Assembly: GCA_009746045.1 (NCBI GenBank)
Contig: RPFO01000041.1
Location: 2,954,613 to 3,018,612 of the forward strand
DNA: 64,000 bases
Reading direction: 5' to 3'
From: Mesostigma viride
Lineage: Eukaryota > Streptophyta > Mesostigmatophyceae > Mesostigmatales > Mesostigmataceae
The notes under the pieces are model-generated. The model was not told where the DNA came from. It saw only the letters and a program-made list of their open reading frames with translations, and ran no database searches. This document shows positions 1 through 10,700 of this stretch, one piece after another (position 1 is the first letter of the stretch; every line of letters starts with the position of its first letter). A program made the translations under genes and the position numbers.

Positions 1-1
1 G

Positions 2-238
2 ATGCAAGCAGGCAGCAATGCTGGGGTGGTGGCACACTTGCTCACTGACAGTCAGTCAGTCCTCAGTTTCCTTGCTAACCCCTATGCTGTCCACACTGAT
101 CTTGACTGGGTGGTCCTGAAACAGGAGTCCACCTACTGGGAGTCCACCCGTCACGTGGAGGACAAACACAACGCTGCTGATGCACTCACTAAAGTGCCTC
201 AGCAGGCAGCTGACAATACCAGCTGTTGTACCACTTGA
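2..238 (+). pseudogene. Copia-like RNase H C-terminal fragment
   Basis: A 78-codon open stretch, cut by the window edge, ends at a TGA. It contains a DSQSVLSFLANP segment followed about 35 residues later by HNAADALTK, which resembles the end of copia-type RNase H (a D-x-Q-S near the last active-site Asp and the A-D-x-L-T-K tail). This suggests the 3' end of a Ty1/copia pol on the plus strand. RT and integrase, if present, lie outside the window. No LTR was recognised after it. A gypsy RNase H tail is a less likely alternative. Confidence 0.45.
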
Positions 239-1792
239 TGAACCCCTATGGCAAGCAGGCAACCCTGCCCCATAGGGGGGACGCCTAGCAGGGTCCTGTT
301 CACCAGGGCCGCCTAGGTCACCCAGTACCCCTTGGGCAGGTCCAAGGGGTAGGTTGTGGCTTCCAGCAGGGGGGTTGGTTGGAGTCTGTTTTTCATACAT
401 CTGCGTGCCCTATGCCCAATAAAATCTGTTTTGATTTTTTCAACACCATGGAATTTCGTTATGCACACCTTCATAGGTGGGCATGGGATGTATCTCACAC
501 CTTTATACACTAGGGCGTATGCCTTGGTGGATTGGCCTTGAGCTCAGTGGCTCAGGTGCCCCCATTCAAGTGGAGGGTCAAAGCTCCCTTGACAGGTGGT
601 TACCCAGGACCCCAGTTCACTGTGGATATCCTGGGCCACCTGGCCTTACTGTTCAGTGGCAGTAAAGGCATGGGTGCTGTCATGTTGTCTAGTACAACGT
701 GCTCAGCACAGGTGCAGGATGAAATATTCCTGTCACCTGTCACCAGGACTTCAGTCACCCATGTGCAGGGCAGGGGTGGCTGGTCTCACACGTTGTGCAG
801 GTGCAATGTGGCCAGGTCCAGGATGTCATAGTCCTGTCACCTGTCACTCGGACTTCAGCCCCCTCTGTGCAGGGCAGGGGTGGCTGGTCCTCACATGTTG
901 TGCAGGTACAACATGGACAGTGCAGGGTGCAATAAACCTGTCCACTGTCACTCCTCAGGTTGCAGGTAACCTGAGCTCAGTTGACCCAGCCTGGCTGGGT
1001 ATTTTCTCTCTGAGTGGGCGATGATGATGGAACAACATGGAACCTCTTAAACGGTTACCTTGGCATTTTTTACAATGGCTTCTTGGCTGGTGATGCACTC
1101 CCTGGATAGGCAGACAGGCATAGCTATCTCCCTTGTGAGCTCGCGAGGAGGAGGAACTCCCCGGGCATGTTGAGCTAAACGTGATGCCATCACAAGTATT
1201 GCACGAGTTCTGGGGCCCATCTTTTTCAGTCCAGATGTTGCAGTATGGGTGTCAGTTGCTCAGCACCTCAGTCAGCTTGGAGTCAGTCTCCTAGCTGGGC
1301 AGGGTCAGGCTTGAAGTCGCTAGCCTTCAACCTGAAAGGAAAACATAATGGGAGTTAGATGAGATGCTTAGGCTGACACACGGATTTCCGGCCTGCGCGC
1401 CGCGTATTGCCTACCGCGGCTGAGCGGGACACCTCAGTACAGTACGGCAGGGTGTACGGTACTGAGGTGTCATGTGGACCGACGTGCGGTTAGTGCCAGA
1501 CTGTGCCTAGACTCTAGCTCGACCCGCCAGACCCGGGTTATCCGGTTCTGGACGGGCCGAGTGTAGTTGATGCTAGTGACGTGGTCGCATGGCATTGCAG
1601 TGTACAGTTGTCCACTGGTCGTGTGCTGCAGGTAGCACCGCCATAGGCATATAGGCGTAGCACTGGGGAGTGCCACAGCACCCGAGTTTGCCCAGACGTT
1701 CCATTCTGAGCTCTCAGCTTCCATTGCTCTCTCATTGTATTATTGTAATACAATCATCATTCGCTCTCAGCTTTCGCAGTTGTTCGTCGTCC
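239..1792. other. Non-coding stretch with a short tandem duplication
   Basis: No convincing gene is visible. Between about 725 and 955 a segment of roughly 110 bp occurs twice in tandem with substitutions; both copies contain GCAGGGCAGGGGTGGCTGGT and a run related to TGTTGTGCAGGT. An ATG-rich frame runs through it but has no recognisable protein content. This may be the untranslated or LTR tail of the element ending at 238, but no matching partner is in the window. Confidence 0.4.
1428..1471. repeat. Perfect 13-bp inverted repeat (hairpin)
   Basis: GACACCTCAGTAC at 1428-1440 is repeated as its exact reverse complement at 1459-1471, with an 18-nt loop. It could be a transposon end or a fortuitous hairpin; no second copy was found in the window. 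Confidence 0.6.
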
Positions 1793-2623
1793 CTAGTCTC
1801 CATCCAACTCCATGCGATCCAGGAAGTAATCTGCCACTGCTCTATCAGTCAGAATGAAGCCATGCTTGGCCCCCTTCTCCCTGATGCGTGTGAGCCGCTG
1901 CAGCTCCTCAGCTATTGTGCCCTTGATCTCAAAGGTATCATAGCTGAACTTATAGTGATTAGTGAGGTTGAGTACCTTATCAGAAAACTCCTGACGTAGG
2001 CCCTCTAGGAACTGAGACCAAGTCAGCTTGTCCTTGACAGCTTGCCTAGCCTTGTCCCTCACACGCTCACTTGAATCCCTATTAGTCGTGGATGTGTGGA
2101 ATACCTGCACAAGGTTGACAGTGGGATCTACAGAGCATGAAACTAGCTCCATATCCTCCAACCACTTGTCTAGCTCTTCCTGTCCCACAGGAGGCTTGAG
2201 AGGCTTCTGGCCATTCATCACAGCCACAGCACTCATATGAGGTCTAGTCCCAGGCAAAGCACGAGGGTCACTGCCAATAATAGCAGCTCCTACTGGTGCC
2301 AATGGCGCAGGAACATTGGCTGCAGGAACACCAGACGGAGGCACACATGGTCTCTTACCAGGTGCTTGCCGTTCAGCATCATTCTGGTCCTCCCCCGTCA
2401 GCACCACGCCGTCGGTTGGCCACCCTGCACGCTCCTCCCCTTGTGCCACCTCTTTCCTCTTCCGGTTGGATGCCCTCCTGCCATTGACGCCCTCTGCCGT
2501 TGGGATTGCCTGTCCCTCTGGCACGACGTTGGCGGGGCCTCCCGTGTCTGCCCTTGCCTCACCCCCGCCATCCCCCGCTCCCGCCCCGCTCCCGCTGCCG
2601 CCCCCGCGCGTGTTACGAAGCAT
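1793..2623 (-). CDS. Retrotransposon gag-like protein, minus strand
   Basis: A 276-codon frame from ATG at 2623 (MLRNTRGG start) to a stop at 1793. The first half is low-complexity Gly/Ala/Pro. The second half has a capsid-like helical segment with EELDKWLEDME, then DKLTWSQFLEGLRQEFSD and a YDTFEIKGTIAEELQRL stretch, typical of Ty3-like gag capsid domains. Two in-frame TGA codons lie just upstream (2674 and 2680), so this start is natural. No zinc knuckle, protease or RT follows on this strand, so only a gag piece remains. Identification rests on pattern rather than a database match. Confidence 0.5.
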   Translation of the reverse strand: MLRNTRGGGSGSGAGAGDGGGEARADTGGPANVVPEGQAIPTAEGVNGRRASNRKRKEVAQGEERAGWPTDGVVLTGEDQNDAERQAPGKRPCVPPSGVPAANVPAPLAPVGAAIIGSDPRALPGTRPHMSAVAVMNGQKPLKPPVGQEELDKWLEDMELVSCSVDPTVNLVQVFHTSTTNRDSSERVRDKARQAVKDKLTWSQFLEGLRQEFSDKVLNLTNHYKFSYDTFEIKGTIAEELQRLTRIREKGAKHGFILTDRAVADYFLDRMELDGD

Positions 2624-2677
2624 TATAGAATACCACAGAAAACACACGCAGATATGGCTGCTGGAACCCTCTCAGGC

Positions 2678-3985
2678 TCACGCACTTACTCCAGACGAGG
2701 CCGCCTCCTGGCTTGCACTCGCCTGCCCCTCCTCACGGTCTGGACGCTGCTCAACACCCTCAGCAACCGATGTGGCTGCTGCTGCCTCTGCGACAATCTG
2801 GAGGTTTGGGTTAAACTCTCCCAGCACGCAGGTCACAGGTCGCCCGTCTTCCTTGCGTTCGACTGGATGTTGTGTCTCACCTGGGTTGCGATGCCAAGCA
2901 AGATTGCGCAACCACCGCTTACCGCCGCCGACAAGCTCGTTCTGCTCGCCTCGGCCGTAACGATCGTACTCGTGAGTCACCTCACGAGGAATATGCAGAT
3001 CAGCTCTCTGCCTTGCCTCGTAGGTCTCGGTAGTGCCGTCGCCCTCGTTTATCTGCTGGGCTGAGCGCTTGACGGAGCCCTCTGGCTTGTCAGTCCACTC
3101 GAAATGGACGTCTTCAGGCGTCTTCTCGACCCCTGTGACAATCTCCACCTCCGGACCCCACGCAGTGGTGGTTTCCGGCCTCGGTGTATCAAGCCTGGAG
3201 TACACTCCGAAAGGCTGCGTGGTAATATAGAACCTGTCTGCGTACCCTCTCCACTCTTGCAAAAGGACAGCAACAAGATTCTCAATGGTTTGGGCAAATA
3301 CCTCCGCCGTGCTCCAAGGATTCACCGCCTCCCGAGCACGCGCGTTCCGGATGATGTCGGCGTCTGGTACCCCCTCTCCTAGCACTGCTGTCGCCACCCA
3401 GTGGTTGAACAGTCTGGTGCTGCCGAGCGCTGTTGCCACGATCTGGCTAAGCGCCTCCCTGGCAAGGTCGAGACCGGCAAGCGTGATATGGGCGCCCTGA
3501 TACGCGACCTCCACACGATTAGCAGTTTCAGCTAGCGCGTCACGATTCAATGCGCACCAACTCTTCCACCGCCACTCGCCCCGTCTCACCTGGAGAAATC
3601 ACGACGCGAGCCCGTTGTATAATCGGGTCCGCCGCCGCTGGCCTGCTGCCTCCCCCACTCACCGCCACCCACCCCTCTTCTGCCAAGTGCCTCGCTACGT
3701 AGGCCGCTTGCACGAATGTTGGAGCGTTTGCTTGGTTACGGTAGGGGAAAAACGCTTGCGCGTCTCTCTGCTCGTTCGCCTCACCAGCACCGTGGCTGCT
3801 TGACGATGAACCAGACATGAAAGCGCTTGGAAGCAATAGTACGATTTGCGCAGCAACTCGTCAGCAGAGCTTGTGAGCTCCTGGTCCTTGCCGGCTGGAA
3901 TGACCCTAGGCTGCTGGCTAGCAACCTTTATCCTCACACCAGGCCTACGACCCTCGATAGGCTCGCCACTCCTCGTGACGACCAA
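2678..3985 (-). pseudogene. Frameshifted retroelement ORF, minus strand
   Basis: Three overlapping minus-strand frames appear to be parts of one broken protein: 3985-3695 (begins MVVTRSGEP, a style of start common in plant-type gag proteins), 3836-3540 (FFPYRNQANAPTFVQAAYVA) and 3589-2678 (303 codons, with VAYQGAHITLAGLDLAREA and an EWTDKPEGSVKR segment). The overlaps at 3695-3836 and 3540-3589 suggest frameshifts. I do not recognise the family. It lies directly upstream of, and in the same frame as, the gag-like frame at 1793-2623, separated by two TGA codons. A decayed gag or capsid ORF is the best guess. Confidence 0.35.
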
Positions 3986-4498
3986 GGTTCGTGTGTGAAG
4001 ACGCTCGTTGCCTCGTTGAGCCCCGAGCTATATGCAACCTCGTTCCATCCTTGTTCCTCGGTCATGAGCAACGCTGGGCAACGCTACATTGCCAGAGCCT
4101 CGTATCGCTGCCTTGCATCCTCGTTGCAGGCAGCATACAGGAATCTCTGGCTATCCTGTGTCTAGGACAGCACAGGACCTGCCACAGTCCTGCAAGGACT
4201 TACATCCTTGCAGACCTGCTGGCTGGCTACTGGCTTCTACTAGCCACAGTACCGTTGAGCCCTCAGTACACTGTGTCCTAGTCACGTGAGAGTACAGGCT
4301 AAGCCTGTGCAGGCACGGCCCGCCACGTGTCCTGTCCACTATGCCCTGAGTGTGCCCCGCCCTCGCCCACCGGTCGGCAGTACTTCGGGACTTGATAACT
4401 TTCTAGTCCCTTGTCTGTTCTAGGCGGTTGACACGGCGTTGGAAAGGTCTCCTCAGCCTGCATCCATCTAGCACATTGGTGCCCCAATATGCTAACTG
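3986..4498. other. Intergenic stretch without a gene
   Basis: No coding sequence was recognised. An imperfect inverted repeat (GTGTCTAGGACAG near 4159 against CTGTGTCCTAGTCAC near 4270) brackets about 120 bp that contain further short inverted repeats; it could be a tiny foldback element. Confidence 0.3.
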
Positions 4499-4831
4499 AC
4501 GTAACAGAATAAATAAGGGTGGACAGTCTGGATTTCCTTACTATGCAGTAGCTCATGACGGGGATGAGGGTAGACCAGCTATATTCTACAGTTGGAAGAC
4601 TTGTGAGGAGCACATTAAAGATAAGATATTGTCCCAAGGCTCTAGTGCTAAGTGGAAAGGGTTTGATAACATTACAGATGCAGATAGGTTTGTTAGGGAA
4701 CACATGCCATTGCCTGAGGGGATGCACACCACACGTGAATGCTCCAAGCCACCCAAGCTCAGCAGTCAGGGGGAGGGGACAGCAGTTACAGTTACCTTCT
4801 CACAGCTGACCATTGGCCCTAGCAAACAGTA
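4499..4831 (+). pseudogene. Viroplasmin / RNase H1 N-terminal-like domain fragment
   Basis: An open stretch of 110 codons without an upstream ATG (in-frame TGA at 4496) ends at TAG 4829-4831. It encodes FPYYAVAHDGDEGRPAIFYSW, then WKGFDNITDADRFV after a short linker. The order YYAV...G...Y-x-W...K-x-F-x-x-x-x-x-A is the hybrid-binding fold shared by eukaryotic RNase H1 N-termini and caulimovirus viroplasmin; in retroelements it is a small accessory domain. The remainder is polar and unrecognised. It sits 130 bp upstream of the gypsy gag start, so it may be an upstream accessory ORF of that element or a remnant of another one. It is 5' truncated. Confidence 0.5.
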
Positions 4832-4960
4832 GAGGATACTATTACTAGGAAGTAATACTAGGTTCTATATCTATAGATCCATAGCACGTGGTTGCTCTTT
4901 CTCCCTCTCTTTCTTCCTGGGGAGGTGTTGCCTGCTGTGCAAGGTACCGGTACGAGCACC

Positions 4961-5845
4961 ATGCCAACACGGTACCAAACAAGGAACGCCAGAGAGACAG
5001 AAGACGAGACTAGGGAAAGAGATTCAGATAACAGAGAGGTAGAACCTGTAGACAACCACGAGCACGGTACAGAAGGGCTAGAGGTACCACCGCACGTCCA
5101 AGTAGAGACAGGTACAGGTGAGGTCATGGAGAGACCTGTGGAAGGCTCCTCACGATCCAGCTCTAGGTCCCCAGTGGATGGGGACAATCTAGACGCCTTA
5201 ACCGGGCAGGAAGATGACAGAAGTGACCAAGAGATACTACAAGGGGACTCGCAGCAGCAGCAGCAACGGCAGCAGCAGCAGCAGCAACGGCAACAACGGC
5301 AACCCCGGATGCAGCAACAACAACCCCAGACGAGACCACAATGGCTACCACCGGATCCTGAGCAGCAGGGAGACGAGAATGAAGATACCCTGCACTACCG
5401 CTATCAGCAGCCAGTCACCGGGCGGCCATCGCATCCTTGGGAGGGGCGGGGGCGTCCCCAGGGACCTCCACCGGGCCCCACACACCGGGGCAGACGCAGA
5501 GTGTCCTTCGGCAGCACGTCCCTGTTACCCACGGCGCTACGGTATTCGGATGAGGATGGGGAGATTCCAGGGGCAGATGGCGAGTTCGACGATCTGGAAG
5601 GGACTGGCGAGGTTGACGAGGAACCAGTTACGCAGGGCCCGCCCGTTGGTACTCATAGACCACGGACCAGACCAGGGGAGGACAGGAGCAGTGTCACTGC
5701 CCGAGGCGAGGAGACTCACACGCCCGTCCAGCGCCCGGCACCTCAACCGCAGCGCCCACGGGTGCTTGACAGCAGCGTGGTCCCATCGCCTGCGCCTGTT
5801 GGCAACCTTAATTTCAGCAGGGTGGCCTTGGATGACCCATCAAGT
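4961..5845 (+). CDS. Gypsy gag, N-terminal part (before insertion)
   Basis: ATG at 4961 starts MPTRYQTRNARETED. The segment is acidic and polar, with a Gln-rich tract (CAG/CAA repeats at about 5250-5340) and no folded domain that I recognise. It runs to 5845, where an insertion with terminal inverted repeats starts; the in-frame stop just inside (TAA at 5852) is supplied by the insert. The same frame (positions 2 modulo 3) resumes at 6460 and continues to the capsid and zinc knuckle, so this is the disordered N-terminus of the gag at 6460-7768. Confidence 0.6.
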
Positions 5846-6459
5846 TTCGTTTAAGTGGCCAGCCGGAGCGGCTGCTTAGGTTTTAGCGGGCAAGTGTTCG
5901 AAGCGCGTCATTGGTGAATTACTGGGGAACTTGGGTTTCCCCGCGAAACTCCAACCGCACGTTCAGATTTCCAAATCTCAAGTAAATTTCGGCGAAACTT
6001 TCTGAACGGGGGTAGTAGGCGGGCAGCGTTCCTCCAGACGAATGAAATGCGTTCCATACTAGCGCAAAATTTTGAAAGGTAGCTTGCGTGCAGCCCTACT
6101 AAAATTTGCGCGAAGTGTGGGACTGAAAATTCGTAACGGAAACTTTTTGGTAGTTGCCGTCACTTCCTCTTGTGCAAACGTGTGGGAGTGAAAATTCGTA
6201 ACGGAAACTTTTTGGTAGTTGCCGTCACTTCATTTTGCGCGAGTGTTGGGCTGAAAATTCGTAACGGAAACTTTTTGGTACTTGGCGTCACTTCCTTTGG
6301 TTCGACTGAAAATTCGCTGAAATTCGCTGAATTCGTACCGTAGCCTAATTTTTAGTACCTCGAAGTGACGGGGCACCTAAAAATTTGCCCACAAGTACAC
6401 TTGGCAGCGCGCTCACTGGGAAAAATTGTACAGCCGCTCCGGCGGGCCACTTGAACGAA
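5846..6459. mobile_element. MITE-like insertion in gag
   Basis: The ends are near-perfect inverted repeats of about 30 bp. The left end reads TTCGTTTAAGTGGCC at 5846; the right end at 6459, read in reverse, is TTCGTTCAAGTGGCC. Both continue into GCCGGAGCGGCTG. It is 614 bp without a coding frame. Inside, a segment of about 62 bp (core TGAAAATTCGTAACGGAAAC) is repeated three times at 6118-6300. A target duplication could not be fixed with certainty. It is probably a non-autonomous DNA transposon; the superfamily is not assigned. Confidence 0.7.
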
Positions 6460-7768
6460 TTGTAATGCGGGGTACGAACATCCCTCATCAGTACAGGTGC
6501 GGCGGACTCATGGTACGCCGTCCAGGTCCGGATCTCTCCCCCGGTCGCAGCCCCCCGCCTTCGGCTCCATCCCCCACGTAGACGTCGGTGGGCCCATCAC
6601 CAACGCGGTAAAGGCCCCACCGATGCCCAATTTCAAGAATGTACCCAAGCTGCACGCGGACATGAAACCGCGCGAGGTAGACGAATGGGGACGCATGTGG
6701 CAACAGCAGTATACCATCTGGCGCAATCACCACAGCTGGCAGCTGGCCACCTGTGATCTGATCCCGCTGGTGGTTAACTCCTGCATGGACCCCTCGGTGG
6801 TGAGCATCTTGAACTGTGAGAGCATCGCGTCCCAGTCATACCCGCAAACCGTGGAGGAGCTGATGGACCGGGTGCGCCGCAAGCTGGTGCCCCCAGATGC
6901 TGTACTCCACGAGCGAATCGCCTTCGGCAAGCTGCGCCAGGGGACCACCCCATATCGCGAGTTTCTGTCCAAGTTCGAGTCCAGCGCCGCCTATCTGACC
7001 GACATGACCTGGTATGAGTACAAGATCAGGTTCATCGAGGCACTCTGTCCCGAGCTGCAGGACGAGGTATTCAAGCACTACGCTGAGGTCCCTTGGGAGG
7101 AGTGGGACATCTTGAATATCCAGAGGTATCTTCTACTACAGGTGGCCGACGTGGTGGCTCGCGGGCGTGCACCCTCAGTGCGCCGTTTCTTCAGGCCAGC
7201 TCCCCCGCGACGGGTGAATCAGATGTACTCCACTGAGTTCGCCGGCGAGGAGGAGGACGAGTACCTCGACGACCCTGATGAGGGCTACACTGACCAGGGT
7301 GTCAACGCGATCGACGCTAGCAAGGCGCGATGCTTCATGTGCAGCGAGGTGGGGCACCTCAAGCGCGATTGCCCCAAGCTCCGGGGCAAGCACGCCAGTC
7401 GTGGTGCAGGAGACGGGGAACCCAGCGTTCGCTTCTCTGGTCCAGCCTTCGGCAGCCGCCCCGACTCCTCCGGTCCCCGGGACCGACCCCGCAACGCGGG
7501 TGAGCGTGCGGCTCGCCTGCAGCATGCCAGACAGGTCCCGACGCAGTACCAGCAGCCGCGACCACCCGCGACCAGCTCTACCAAGGGCGTGTTGCGCGCG
7601 GTCAACGAGATTGAGGCGCGGCGACAGTCCTCCTCTTCCGGCCAGACGCATGCAGTGGCGGGCTACGAGTATGACGACGAGGAGGGGGCTGACGAAGAGG
7701 AGGAGGGGGGGGAAGAGGGCGGGCGGTCGGGCGAGGCGGCCTCCCGTCCCACCGCTCCTCGGGAGTAG
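6460..7768 (+). CDS. Gypsy gag: capsid and zinc knuckle
   Basis: The frame is open from the insertion border to TAG at 7766-7768. The first 200 codons hold a Ty3-type capsid region (MKPREVDEWGRMWQQQY, then a helical stretch with HERIAFGKLRQGTTPYREFL). A CCHC zinc knuckle follows at about 7333-7377 (CFMCSEVGHLKRDCPK), then an Arg/Pro-rich and finally Glu/Gly-rich tail. It would package the element's RNA. Pol follows in the -1 frame, open from 7693 across the gag stop. A run of eight G (about 7704-7712) lies in this overlap and is a candidate slippage site. Confidence 0.8.
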
Positions 7769-10700
7769 TAGCCCTGCCCGTGGGCTTTGGTCCCGGGGTA
7801 GGGGATAGGGTAGAAAAATCAGATGGTAGTCCAGACGCGGAGTCAACTAGAATAGGGGTAGACGTCAACAACGTGGCCTCCGACGCGCCCACTCAACCGG
7901 CGGCGTGTGCAACTCAAGGAGGCTCGCGACATTTGTTTCTTTTCAGTGGAGGGTTACTGGTTCCTCCCACCGTCCTTGATCCGTATTTGAAGGAGAAAAC
8001 GATCATGGACGTGAAGTTTCTGGTTGACACCGGTGCCTCCACGTCCTTCATCAACGAGGCCCTGGTGCGCCGGCTGGGCCTGGTACCACGACCACACACC
8101 ACGGCAGTGTATGTCACCTACTCGGACGGCCGGCGACACCAATCGCCGGGCCTAGCAGACATCAAGGGTGTGCTGCAGGGCACGCCGGTGGACCTGGTGG
8201 CGACTATTGCGCCGCTGGGCGCTGCCGACATCATCATTGGAGTGGACTGGTTGGACAAGCAGGATGTGGACATCAGTGTGCGCCGACGGGTAGTTTGGTT
8301 CCCGGACGGTTCCTTCTGGTGTCCCGACAGCGAGTACAGGGCACAGGCCGCTGAGGTCCATAACATTACACACGAGCGCTCGGCGGACGGGCCTCGACCA
8401 GCGTCCCAGATCCTGATGAGTGGCAAGATGCTGGCGCGCCAGCTCCGGAAGGGCAAGGAGTATGCGATGTACCGTATAGACCTGGACAGCACTCAGGTCA
8501 TGCTTAATGAGATCGGTGCCGGCTTCACACCGGACGAGCTGGCGCGGTTCAACGCCGTCCTGGAGAAGCGCACTACTCTCTTCGCGGATCGCACCCCCCA
8601 GTTCCCTCCCAATCGATCGGTGTTACACCGTGTCCAGCTCCAGGAGGGCTCCGGGCCGACAGTGTCTCCCATGTACCGCATGGGCCCAGTCGAGCTGATG
8701 GAGCTCAAGAAGATCCTCATTTCACTGCTCGACGCTGGGCTCATTGAACCCAGCAACAGCCCCTTCTCAGCGGGCGTGCTGCTCGTTCCCAAGCCAGGGG
8801 GCAAGTGGCGTCTGGTGACTGACTACCGGAAGCTGAACGCCATCACTGTCAAGTCCCGGTATCCTCTACCGCGGATCGACGACATCTTCAACCGCGTCCA
8901 GGGGGCTACGTGTTTCACCGTCATCGACTGTGCGGACGGGTTTTGGCAGCTGCGCATCGCGCCAGAAGACTGCCACAAGACCGCGTTCGCTACGCCCTTC
9001 GGTCACTACCAGTTTCGGGTGGCGGCAATGGGGCTGTGTAATTCGCCTGCGTCCTTCCAGATGCTGATGAACGACATCCTCCGTCCGGTGATGGGCACAG
9101 CCCACTTGCCGCAGGTCTCCCAGGATCTGGCGGACCCGCAGAAGGGGGCGCGCCCGCCCTGGACCTACAAGCGCACGTGCGCGCTGGCGTATCTGGACGA
9201 CATCCTGGTGTACTCCAAGACGTTCGAGGAGCACCTGGAGGATGTTGACGCAGTGCTGCAGATCATGGAAGATGAACACCTGTCGGCGCGGAAGGCCAAG
9301 GTGCGCGCCGGTCGCTGCGTGCCGTTTCTGGGCCATACCCTGTCCGCGGACGGCATCGCGACCGACCCGGAGAAGATCGAGGCTGTCCAGCAATGGCCGG
9401 TCCCTACGGACGTGAAAGGGGTGCGCAGTTTCCTGGGGTTGGCATCCTACTACCGGCGGTTCATCCCGAGGTTTGCCACCATCGCCGCCCCGATCAACGC
9501 TCTTCTCAAGAAGGGTACCCCGTTCCTTTGGGCTGAGCAGTGCCAACAGGCTTTCGAGGCACTTAAGCGCCACCTCACCACAGCGCCGGTCCTTGTCCTG
9601 CCGGATCCGTCCCTTCCTTTCGTCGTGGCTACTGACGCCAGCAAGGTGGCCATCGGGGGTGTTCTCCTGCAGGACCAAGGCAAGGGCCTTCAGCCCATCG
9701 AGTACATCTCACGCACAATGATTCCGGCGGAGCGGAATTATCCAGTGCATCAGCAGGAACTCCTGGCAGTCGTCTACAGCTGCCACACGTGGCGTCATCA
9801 TCTCCTGGGGGCCCAGTTTTCGATGGCCATCAGTGAGCAGGGGGATCTCGACCCCCATCGCCTGGTAATCCACACGAACCACCGGCCGCTCACCCACCTC
9901 CTGGTGCAGCCCAACCTGACGCCCCGCCAGGCGCGGTGGATGGAGTACCTGTCACAGTTTGCGCCGTTCAAGATCCAATATGTCAAGGGCGCGGACAATG
10001 TGGTGCCCGACGCCCTCTCGCGACGGGCGGACTATTGGTTCTACGAGGACATGGACGTGCTGCATACCACCTGTGTACCAGTGGCCGCCCCGGGGACCGC
10101 CTACGGTGTGGAACCACGGTCTCCCCGGGCCCGCCACTTGTTTCATCTTGGGCACACCACCATGGATGACTTGTCACCCCTCCTGGAGGAGACGGTTCAA
10201 CCAAGCGCCCACGAGGACGTGGACACCCCCGGGGAGGGGGAGGGGTCGCATGCGCGCGTGCCCCTTAGTCACGTGGTGCCGCCCCAGGGAATTTTTCAGC
10301 TTCAGCCGCTCGGCCCTCCCACAGTCTTCTCAGAATTCGTCAACCAGGCGAGTACTAATGCGGCGGAACCGGCTGCGGACGCGTTCACAGTCACGTCGGA
10401 CTTGGAGACGCTGATCAGTCGTTTCACGGTCACGGAGGAAGCGGCACTTGAAGCCATCCGGGCGCATCCCCAGCAGATGGGTGCCTACCCGTGCAAGTTC
10501 CAGGATGGGCGCCTGTTCGTGAGTGTCCAGCCGGAGGAATGGCGGCTGTATGTTCCTGAGCTTTGTAGGGCTGCCTTGCTTCACGAGCTCCATGACTCCC
10601 TTCTGGGCGGACATCAAGGAAGTCACCGCCTCCTTCCCCGGGCCCGTAAGCACTTCTACTGGCCAGGGATGAAGGAGTATATCGAGACGTATGTGCGCCA

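Noticed and set aside
8866-9678. 270-codon minus-strand frame inside pol
   Set aside because: Antisense shadow of the reverse transcriptase, which has clear catalytic motifs on the plus strand.
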